Shown: positions 36,029 through 43,800 of the stretch, in pieces | Position numbering within the stretch: the first letter of the stretch is position 1 | Layout of the letters: each line of letters starts with the position of its first letter | Source of the DNA: a bacterium | GTDB taxonomy: Bacteria > Vulcanimicrobiota > Xenobia > Xenobiales > JADMJV01 | Length of the DNA stretch: 45,568 nucleotides | Reading direction: 5' to 3' | Assembly: GCA_018266105.1 (NCBI GenBank) | Contig: JAFEBA010000009.1 | Coordinates: forward strand, 10,280-55,847 | Notes under the pieces: generated by a model | The model's input: only the letters and a program-made list of their open reading frames with translations | Database searches by the model: none | Told to the model about the DNA's origin: nothing | Program-made: the position numbers and the translations under genes

Positions 36029-37366
36029 CTAAAGCCTGGGGTGGTCTTGCTCCAACATTGTGTTGAGTTCCTCCGGACTGATGCCCAGGTCGCCGCTCAG
36101 TACAGTCAGGTAGTTTCGTTCCTCATCGGTGGTGTGGGTGTCATAGTCGGCCACGCTGACCATCAGGTGCAAAAAGTCTCGGCGCTTCTTCGGGCTGTCC
36201 AACTCCAGCAGCAACTCTTTTCGTTGGGCAGGGGCCGGCGCCGAATTGAGCGGCGGGGTCTGGGCGGCCTGGCCGGTTTCCTCCAGAGCCTGTTTAAAGA
36301 GCTCTCGTTCTTCCTCGGTGTATTCCCGGTCCACTTGAAGCAGGGCCAGCATCTCGGAAATTTGGGCCTGGCTGTAGTGAGACGGCGTCTGCCATGAATC
36401 GTCTCCAGGAAGAATCTTGTCCAATAGCTTGTGCCAGGTTCGAACCAGGGGTTTGCTCAGTCGGTCGGCTGTGTGCACCAGTTTCTGCAGTCCGCGTTGG
36501 TGTCTGTCCAGTTTTGTATCCACAAAGCCTCGGAACTTGGGAGAAACCTGGTAAGCGCCTTTGAGTACATTGGCCGCCACCGCCAGCACCACGCCAGGAA
36601 TGACGGCCACGCCGCTGGCGAAGGCCATGGTGGTGCCCACGGCTGTGGCCATATCGGCCAGACCACGGATCATGCGTTTTTTGTCCTGGTTCTTGATTCC
36701 GATCGACAGATCGTGAATGCCGCGACCCCCCTGAAGCAATCCGGCCACCGGGGCCAGCACGATGCCAGCGACCTGAAAGAGCGGGCTGAAGTGCTTGAAG
36801 CTTCGGGAGAAACCACCGAGAGAGCGACTGATGTCGAGCAGCCCCTGGATCTGGCGATGCTCGTCGTTCTGTTTGAAGCCGTTCACCACATTGAATCCGC
36901 CCCGAGTGGCGTTGAGGGTGGCCGTGATCGGAGCGGCCACCAGCCTGGCCGTGCCCAGGGCAAGGCTGGTTAGAGCCAGGGTGCTGGCTGCTCCCAGGTC
37001 AACCAGTCCGTCCAGCTTTTTGCCAGTGTGGCCGGCTTTGAAGCCCCGCGCCAGTTTGGTAAAGCCGAGAATGGCCTGGCCGCCGGCGGCCGTCAGGCCA
37101 GCCCCCAGCCCGATTTTGTCGCTGAGGTCGGCGTAAGTGGGGTCGTTCTGGACCACGCTTTGAGGATCGATCAACTGCCAGAGACCACGGGCCCCGCTGC
37201 CCAGATTCTTAACCAGGTCCCCAAATTGTTTCAGCTTGTGAGGGTCGGCGTGGAGCAAGAACTCGCGCACATCCGTATCAAACTCCTTCCAGAAGGACTC
37301 TTCCTTCTTGGGAGCTTGCGGCCCGGGCGGGCTCTTGGGTTGGCAAGGCTGGGTGGCGATGACCAC
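36029..37366 (-). CDS. hypothetical protein with three internal hydrophobic repeats and a TerB-like C-terminus
   Basis: 445 residues, start uncertain (GTG 37366 without a clear Shine-Dalgarno). The N-terminus is Pro/Lys-rich and charged. From about residue 90 to 285 three units repeat the pattern G-x-[KN]...[KR]-x-x-G-L-x-D followed by a 30-residue hydrophobic run: GFKAGHTGKKLDGLVDLGA, GFKQNDEHRQIQGLLDIS and GIKNQDKKRMIRGLADMA. The C-terminal 100 residues are helical and acidic (TEEERELFKQAL, DEERNYLTVLSGDLGISPEEL), resembling TerB/DjlA-type domains. No enzymatic motif is visible. The hydrophobic runs could insert in membranes, as in pore-forming or effector proteins, but this is inference. 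Confidence 0.7.
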   Translation of the reverse strand: MVIATQPCQPKSPPGPQAPKKEESFWKEFDTDVREFLLHADPHKLKQFGDLVKNLGSGARGLWQLIDPQSVVQNDPTYADLSDKIGLGAGLTAAGGQAILGFTKLARGFKAGHTGKKLDGLVDLGAASTLALTSLALGTARLVAAPITATLNATRGGFNVVNGFKQNDEHRQIQGLLDISRSLGGFSRSFKHFSPLFQVAGIVLAPVAGLLQGGRGIHDLSIGIKNQDKKRMIRGLADMATAVGTTMAFASGVAVIPGVVLAVAANVLKGAYQVSPKFRGFVDTKLDRHQRGLQKLVHTADRLSKPLVRTWHKLLDKILPGDDSWQTPSHYSQAQISEMLALLQVDREYTEEERELFKQALEETGQAAQTPPLNSAPAPAQRKELLLELDSPKKRRDFLHLMVSVADYDTHTTDEERNYLTVLSGDLGISPEELNTMLEQDHPRL

Positions 37367-37381
37367 GTCTCAGCATGAGAC
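37367..37381. promoter_or_regulatory. short perfect inverted repeat at the start of the 36029-37366 gene
   Basis: GTCTCA (37367-37372) and TGAGAC (37376-37381) flank GCA. The element abuts the proposed start codon of the minus-strand gene and would pair in its mRNA, which could block translation initiation. It may instead be an operator. It could also signal that the annotated start is wrong. Confidence 0.35.
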
Positions 37382-37445
37382 AGCCTGTTGATAGAGAACG
37401 ATAAAACCCGGGGTCAGGATGCGCGAGAATTGTTAAAGGTTGGTG

Positions 37446-38135
37446 TCAAGCCCAGGGGGTGGCCCACCAGGGCTTCCCGTTCTTGCTGGGATCGGATTTG
37501 CTGTCGTAGTTGGCGGACGGGTAGGTGAGGGTGGCCAGCGGGTGAGTGCACGCGTTATTTGCGTCGCTGTTGAATCCAAAATTGCTGGTCACGTTGATGA
37601 CTCCCTGGTCGGGGTTCCGTTCCACCACCATGTGGTCGATTTGCCATCCGTCTTGATTGTTGGGCAGTCGAGTATTGTTGCGGGCATCACCCCAGAAAAG
37701 CTTCTCGGATTCGATCTGGTCCCCATTGCCGCTGACTGTGTAGCGAATGGACTGGAAACCTTCATTGTAGTAGCCCAGCTTCTGAGACGCGTCCAGGCGA
37801 TTGAACCCCTGGAGACCCTCGGTGCCTGGAGTAAACTCGGCCGACATGCGGAGCATCTGTCCATTGATGCTGCGGTCCCGGGCCAGGCCGGCAAAGACAA
37901 CCACGCCCGGATTGGGGTTGTTGTCGTCGTCCTTATTGTCGTTACGGCGGGCGGCGGCCGCCAGGTCCTCGGCGCGTTGAATAACAGCCTCGGTTTGACG
38001 CGCCAGACCCAGTAGTTCGTGCCGGTCTTCCAGTTCCTCGACCGTCGTGGGAGGGGGAAGGTCCGAAGTGTCCGGCCGTCCCTTCGGGTTCATTTTGAAC
38101 TGATGGGTCAGGGTGCCATTATTGCCGCGAATCAT
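37446..38135 (-). CDS. hypothetical protein, Asn/Asp-rich
   Basis: 229 residues from ATG 38135; an internal ATG at 38093 (MNPKGRPDTS) is an alternative. It has no signal peptide. A helical segment (ELEDRHELLGLARQTEAVIQ) is followed by an Asn/Asp-rich linker (RRNDNKDDDNNPNPG). The C-terminal 150 residues look beta-rich (SIRYTVSGNGDQIESEKLFWGD, GVINVTSNFGFNSD). It ends GKPWWATPWA. I cannot match it to a family. It may be transcribed with the downstream repeat protein (79-nt gap). Confidence 0.65.
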   Translation of the reverse strand: MIRGNNGTLTHQFKMNPKGRPDTSDLPPPTTVEELEDRHELLGLARQTEAVIQRAEDLAAAARRNDNKDDDNNPNPGVVVFAGLARDRSINGQMLRMSAEFTPGTEGLQGFNRLDASQKLGYYNEGFQSIRYTVSGNGDQIESEKLFWGDARNNTRLPNNQDGWQIDHMVVERNPDQGVINVTSNFGFNSDANNACTHPLATLTYPSANYDSKSDPSKNGKPWWATPWA

Positions 38136-38201
38136 ACACGATAGAGTAGGAGTATGCCCTGAAAGAAGGCTGAATGATATCGGAGTCCAAAAGAGATCCG
38201 A

Positions 38202-39362
38202 ATGCCAAGGCTCTCTGATTCGGCCCGGGACCTATTGATTCTGCTCAGTTCCTGCGCCCAAGGCGCGGCCGCCTGGCATCTGCTGGAAGCTTTGCTGGAT
38301 GAGCAGGCGCTCTGGTCGGGCTGTCTGGAATTGATGGCTTCGGATCAACTGGAATCAACCTCCAGAGGGGGGAACCTGCGCCTCAAGCATGGTCCGCAGG
38401 CCATCAAGGGGGCCCGTGCACGTCTGCTGCAAATGAGATGGATCAAGCATTTGCTGGAAGTTTGCCAACAGATCCCTTCAGCCGCCGGAATACGCGAGGG
38501 CGCTTGCTGGTTCGATTACATTCCTCACCTGGAATGTCTGACCACTCGATTTCTGAAACAAGTTCCGGACGCCGACTTGGGCTGGCCCTTCGTGGCTCTC
38601 TCCAGGCTTTGCGAAGCTCAGGCCGACCGGCCTCAGTCCATGTATTGGTCAGCCCGGGCCCTTGCCATACTGCAGGCACGCTTGGGACCCGACCACCCGG
38701 ACACGGCCACGGCCTACAACAATCTGGCGGCGGCTTACCATCAGGCTGCCCACCACGCTCAGGCTGAAGAACTTTATCTCCAGGCCTTACGAATTCGCGA
38801 GCAGCAACTGGGGAGGGAGCACCCATACCTGGTCAACGTTTTAAGCAATCTGGCCGGCGCCTGTCGCAGTCAGGGGAAGCTTGAGCTCAGCCTGAACTAT
38901 TTGCAGCGCGCCTCCTCAATCGCTGGAAGTCAGTCGCTCCCGGTGCTGCTTCAACTGGCCGAGACCTATGCTCAGATAGGAGATCTGGAGAGAGCTCTGT
39001 CGGTTTGCCGCCAGGCCCTGGCCCAGAGCCCGGCTGAGGATCCCAATCGAGCCTTTCTTTTGCAGAATATGGGTTCGGTTTTGCATAAATCGGGGCACGC
39101 CCAGGAGGCTCATGTCCTGTTCCAGCAGGCGTTGGAGCTTCAGCGTGCTCACCTTGGCAGTCATCACCCGGCCATTGCAACCTTGCTCAACAATTGGGGG
39201 GTGCTTTTCTATCTGGACGGGGAGCTGGCTCGCTCAGACCAGTTGCTGACCGAAGCGTTGCAGATTCGTCTGCAAAGTCTGGGTCCTCGCAGTGCTGAGA
39301 CGCGGGCTACAGCCGCCAACCTGGCTGCGGTCCGCCAGTTGTGCCAGGAGGAAAAGTGTTGA
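38202..39362 (+). CDS. TPR-repeat protein, kinesin-light-chain-like, coupled to the HTH-octad gene
   Basis: 386 residues. The N-terminal 120 residues are helical and unmatched. From about residue 130 TPR repeats of the kinesin-light-chain type follow: HPDTATAYNNLAAAYHQ, HPYLVNVLSNLAGACRSQGK and HPAIATLLNNWGVLFYLDG. These mediate protein-protein contacts. There is no signal peptide or membrane segment. Its last 7 nt overlap the start of the HTH-octad gene, whose Shine-Dalgarno lies inside this gene, so the two are translationally coupled and probably act together. Confidence 0.85.
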   Translation: MPRLSDSARDLLILLSSCAQGAAAWHLLEALLDEQALWSGCLELMASDQLESTSRGGNLRLKHGPQAIKGARARLLQMRWIKHLLEVCQQIPSAAGIREGACWFDYIPHLECLTTRFLKQVPDADLGWPFVALSRLCEAQADRPQSMYWSARALAILQARLGPDHPDTATAYNNLAAAYHQAAHHAQAEELYLQALRIREQQLGREHPYLVNVLSNLAGACRSQGKLELSLNYLQRASSIAGSQSLPVLLQLAETYAQIGDLERALSVCRQALAQSPAEDPNRAFLLQNMGSVLHKSGHAQEAHVLFQQALELQRAHLGSHHPAIATLLNNWGVLFYLDGELARSDQLLTEALQIRLQSLGPRSAETRATAANLAAVRQLCQEEKC

Positions 39363-40894
39363 TCCAACCGTCGACTCTGCATTTGACCATCGAGCAGGCC
39401 GCGCATCTGGCCGGTTGCTCCAAAAGCGCGGTGCAGAGGGCCTTGAATCAGGGACGATTGACAGCAGTTTACACAGCTCAAGGACGTGCTCTGGTGCTGC
39501 GCGAGAGCCTTGACCTTTGGATTGAATGGAGGTTTTTCTATGCCGGCGGAACCGATGATGCGGACAAGATTAGCGTCAATCAGGCGGCTGAGCTGGTTGA
39601 AATGCGGCCTGCGAATTTGGTGGACTATATCGAACGCGGAGCCTTTACCGAACATCGTAACCCGGCCGGTCGCTACATTCTGGACCGTCAGGAATTTGAA
39701 GCCTGGCGTCACACCATCGCCCCGCCGCGTTCGCGTCTGGATCCTAGCCTGCGCTGGTATACGGTGGAGGAGATACGGAAGCTAACCGGCTATGCCAGCC
39801 ATTTGCCAATTTACAGCGAGATTCAGGCCGGGCGCTTGAAGGCCACTCAGTGCCGGGACCCCCACACCATTCACGTGGTGGCCCAGGCCGATTTGCAAAA
39901 ATGGCTCAAGGAGCGCTCGCGCAGGTTTCCTCAGGTAGCCCTGAAGGGCGAGAAGTTGACGCTGGAGGAAGCCGCCCGACGCTACGGGGTTACGGTTATG
40001 GTCTTGCGGCAGGGTATGAAGCTGGGGATGATTCCGGCTTCCCGGCAGGTGACCAAGGGTCCCGTCATTTACCTTGTGGGCTCTGAGGATGTAGAGGAAT
40101 ACCTGAAGCTGCGGGCTAGCGATGAGGCCTGGACGCTAGTTCGAGCGGCCGAATTCTTAGGACTGAAGTATCCTTACCTGGTAAGAGTCACACGTGAGGG
40201 GGATTTGCCTTCACGACTCGACCGACATCCAGCCATCGGACCCCGGCGCATCGTCGACCCCGACCAGTTGATGGAATGGTTTGCCCGGCAGCGCATCCCC
40301 TATCGAAAGGAAGCTGTTCATCTGAGTAATGTAGCCGATCTGAGCGAGGCCGCCCGTTGCAGTCATCGGATCCTCTCTGATGTTCGAATATGTCTGGAGG
40401 ATGGCACTCTGCCAAACTGGAAAGGACTGATTCCTCGCTTCGCATTGGACCGCTGGCTGGAGCAGCAGGGGTTACCTCCCTCCTGGCAGGCCGATCGGGA
40501 TTCGCAATGGCTGCGCACCGATGCGGCCGCGCGCGAGGCGGGCGTGAGTAAGTATCTGGTTCACAAATGGATCAATTCGGATGAGGTCCAGTCGCGAGCT
40601 CGCGGGCGCAACTACCTGGTCCACCGACAGAGCTTGCTACGGCGCGCTGAGGAGTATTTTAGCCAGCCGCCGCTGGCTCCAGAGCTGAAAACGCCCTATC
40701 AAACAGAGGCCCCCGTAGCGCGGCTGACTCAGGATTATTACACCATCGTCGAAGCGGCACGGCTCAGCGGCATGACGCCGGGTGGGGCCTATAAGGCGCT
40801 GGAGCGCGGAAAGTACGGATATGAGCGTGGGTCTGGACAGAGGCTCTACCCGCGTCAGGAGATCCAACGCTGGCTGGAGAGCCGTAAAATCTAA
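39356..40894 (+). CDS. protein of eight tandem excisionase/MerR-like helix-turn-helix modules
   Basis: 512 residues from GTG 39356 with AGGAGG upstream (TTG 39359 is an alternative). The whole protein is a chain of about eight related units of 50-65 residues. Each has an HTH of the form xTxxEAAxLxGxS...G-R-L, then a strand, then a helix ending in xxxWLE/EWF. Units start near residues 9, 71, 134, 200, 258, 321, 385 and 460; examples are LTIEQAAHLAGCSKSAVQRAL, LTLEEAARRYGVTVMVLRQG and YTIVEAARLSGMTPGGAYKAL. Single modules of this type (HTH_17/excisionase) bind DNA. No enzymatic domain is attached. Unit 3 and unit 6 are more diverged. It is convergent with the 1521-residue gene, sharing 4 nt. 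Confidence 0.85.
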   Translation: MLIQPSTLHLTIEQAAHLAGCSKSAVQRALNQGRLTAVYTAQGRALVLRESLDLWIEWRFFYAGGTDDADKISVNQAAELVEMRPANLVDYIERGAFTEHRNPAGRYILDRQEFEAWRHTIAPPRSRLDPSLRWYTVEEIRKLTGYASHLPIYSEIQAGRLKATQCRDPHTIHVVAQADLQKWLKERSRRFPQVALKGEKLTLEEAARRYGVTVMVLRQGMKLGMIPASRQVTKGPVIYLVGSEDVEEYLKLRASDEAWTLVRAAEFLGLKYPYLVRVTREGDLPSRLDRHPAIGPRRIVDPDQLMEWFARQRIPYRKEAVHLSNVADLSEAARCSHRILSDVRICLEDGTLPNWKGLIPRFALDRWLEQQGLPPSWQADRDSQWLRTDAAAREAGVSKYLVHKWINSDEVQSRARGRNYLVHRQSLLRRAEEYFSQPPLAPELKTPYQTEAPVARLTQDYYTIVEAARLSGMTPGGAYKALERGKYGYERGSGQRLYPRQEIQRWLESRKI

Positions 40895-43800
40895 GCCAGG
40901 CTGACATCGGTCTCCCTCCAAAAGGCCCGCAATGCTTCGGAATCGCTGGGTCCATGGGGGGTCACCACCAGAGGGGGTCGGTGCAGTCTCAGGTAGATGC
41001 GAAATCGAGGCTGCCCCGAGCTGCTGTGGAGCTGAATCCAGTTGGCGCGCCAGATGGCCAGCTTATCCTGGACCCATCCCCAGCCACACCCGTCAGGAAC
41101 GGCCGGTTTTAGCGGGAGGGAAAGGAGTCGGCCGGTGGCCGGGTCCAGTTCGGCCAGGTGGATTCGATTCAGAATCTGCAAAGCCACGTGATTGCCCGAC
41201 CGGTTCAGGCGCGGGCTGCCCGTCGGAAGGTAGTCCACCTCGGGCCCAACCTCGAAATGGTCGCGGCCGAGATGATAACTGCACAGACGGCAACCCCCCT
41301 CCGTGCCTGGGTAAACGGACAGGAAGAGTTCTCCGGCTGCATCCCAGGTCAGGCGTCGGGTGAGGGGGAGTGGCGCCTGATCGGGACTCAGTACGCCGGT
41401 CTGGCCAACCTGTAAGAGCCCGTTTGGGGTCGGAACCAACAGAGTTGCTTCGCAGTCTGCGGGCAGTGCCAGGTCGGATTCTTCAAGAAGTCTCCAGATG
41501 GGACTGGGAGCCAGACAGTTCAGGGGCAGATGGTCAGGCCAGGACTGAATTTGGAAAAGCTGCTGGCCGCTGCTGGCCTTGACCACCCAGGGCTTCTGGC
41601 CTTCATTGGAGCGGGTGAGGGCCAGGTCGCCGTTCAGCAGATGGACCTCAGGCGCCGTCCAAAGGAGCCGGGCCTGGTCGTCCAGGACCTGCCAGCCCGA
41701 CTCTCCACCTGCGTGGTGGGCGATTCGGCCCTGGCACTCCTGCAGGGTCGCCAGGGCCCAGCCTTGATGGCAGCGCGATTCGGCCTGCGTGCAAAAATCC
41801 CAGGCGGTCAGGGAGCGACTGGAACGGATGAGCAGACCATTTCTCAGGCCGCAAATCTGGGCCCGCCGGCCGGCCGTTAGGGGCTGGCCCAGGGCCGGGT
41901 ATTCTTTGGATGGTCGGGTGTGCCAGGATTGAATTCGGTCGTGGACGGACAGGCTGCTGAGGTGCTCTCCGCTCAGCTCCAGGCTCCGGGAGGCTTCTTC
42001 CAGGCGCCAGCTGCGTGCCTGGAAGATGGGAAAGTCCGCCAGAAAAACCTTCTCGGCTCGCGTCCAGGCGATTCGTCCATCAGCCTGAGCGACCAGGTCG
42101 GCATGCAGAGTTAGAGTCAGCCCGGACGCTCCAGCTCGTCGACCCTGCCAGATGGTGGCGTTCAGGTTAGGCTCGTAGGCGCGATAGAGAACCCATTCCC
42201 CGGTCAGATTCAATTGATGGCGGTCGGTCAGCAGCAAAGGCCGGTCGCATAAAATGGGATCGCCCGAGCGCACCGACCGCATTTCCAGTTCTCTCCCTCG
42301 AAGGCTGAGGAGTCTGGAGGAATCGCCCGACCAGCCTTGCAGCTTGCGCCCTTCCAAGGTCTGGCCCAGACTGCGAGCAGCCAAGTCGAAGAGATGCAGA
42401 TAACGTAGGCCCTCTACCGCCAGCCAGCGGCCGTCAGGCGAAAGCTCACACTCGAGGGGCCGGTCATAAAGGGGGTTTTCCTCCGGAGCCAGCGGAGCGG
42501 TGTCACCGCTTTCCAGGTCCAGCAGCACGGGCATCTCAGAGCACCATTCGATCAGGATCAGCCAGGGGCACGCGAGAGGACATCTGAGTCGATGGAGTGG
42601 GGACAGATGCTGGTGGACCTTCAGCTTTAAGCCCGTTGCGAGTCCAAGGAAAAGGACCGTTTGCAGATCGTCCTCGGGTATGATGGCGAGGGCGTCCAGT
42701 TGGCTACACAGGCACCAGTCGCGCGGACAATCTACCGCCCACAGCGGTTTTCCACTGTCGAGCTGCCAGACGATGAGCTGGTCGCTGCTCTGGCTGATCA
42801 GGAATCCTGAATCGCTGATAAGTCTCCGATCGCATCCAGGTAGACAGTCTACAAGGGGCCAGCTCGAGGCGGCCCCACACGCCTGGGAGGCCCTGGTTTC
42901 CGCGGTTTTAGCGGTAGCGTCTGGTGTTGGCTCGAGCTCGGATTCTGGAAGGTTGTGGCTGACTTCAAGATAGGGGTAGAGCACCTCACCGCTCCAAAAC
43001 CAGTTGGGCACGGTGAGCAGCAAGTCTTGCAAAAAGTTGAGTTCGCCGTCCTCCTCACGAAAAGCAAAGAGCGAAATCCGATCACCGATCTGGACGGCCA
43101 GGTTTTTCCCTGAATGCGAAAAGGCCAGTCGGGTGCGTTCACTCCACGCGCCCGTGATTGGCTTGGCTGAAGCGGCCCATCGCCAGCGACCTGGGTAGGC
43201 GGCCAGAACGTGAAAGCCTTCGGTTCCCCGATGCAGGATAAGAGTCCAGCGACCGGAGTGATCCAGGCAGAGCCGCCAATCGGCGCCCCCACTTATCGGG
43301 GGCGAACCCAGGGCCACCAGCAGCGGGTCAAGGTGGCTTTGAACCTGATAGCTGACCAGTAAATCTTTCTGGGCGGCATCCCAAACCTCCACCAGGCCGG
43401 CTTCGCTATGGTTCTGCAGCCTGTAGGCTGGGGCGGGAGGAGATGGGGGAGGGTCAAGCGGCCTCTGGGGCTCAGACCAGATGGGCAGAATCGAACCCTG
43501 TTCCAAATCGACCAGTTGCACACGTTCGTCTTGCGTGATCGCCACTATCCAACGCGAATGATGATAGTCCAGTCGTCGAACCGGGTCCGTCAGTTCGATC
43601 TGCCTGCCGGGTAAGATCAGTTTGCCGTTCAGAAGTTGGACCAGGGTTCCCTGATGACAGGCAAAGTGGCCCTCACGAAGCGTTACTTCCTCCCACTGGT
43701 CGGCCCTGCACTGGTAGACGTGCATCAGGCCCGAGAAGAAGCAGAGAAGTTGATCTTCGGGGCCAACTAGAACCTGCGATCCTAAAAAGGGAGGTCTCAT

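Noticed and set aside
39356..40894. HTH array considered as a phage or integrative-element excisionase region
   Set aside because: No integrase, phage gene, attachment-site repeat or tRNA lies nearby, and base composition matches the neighbours.
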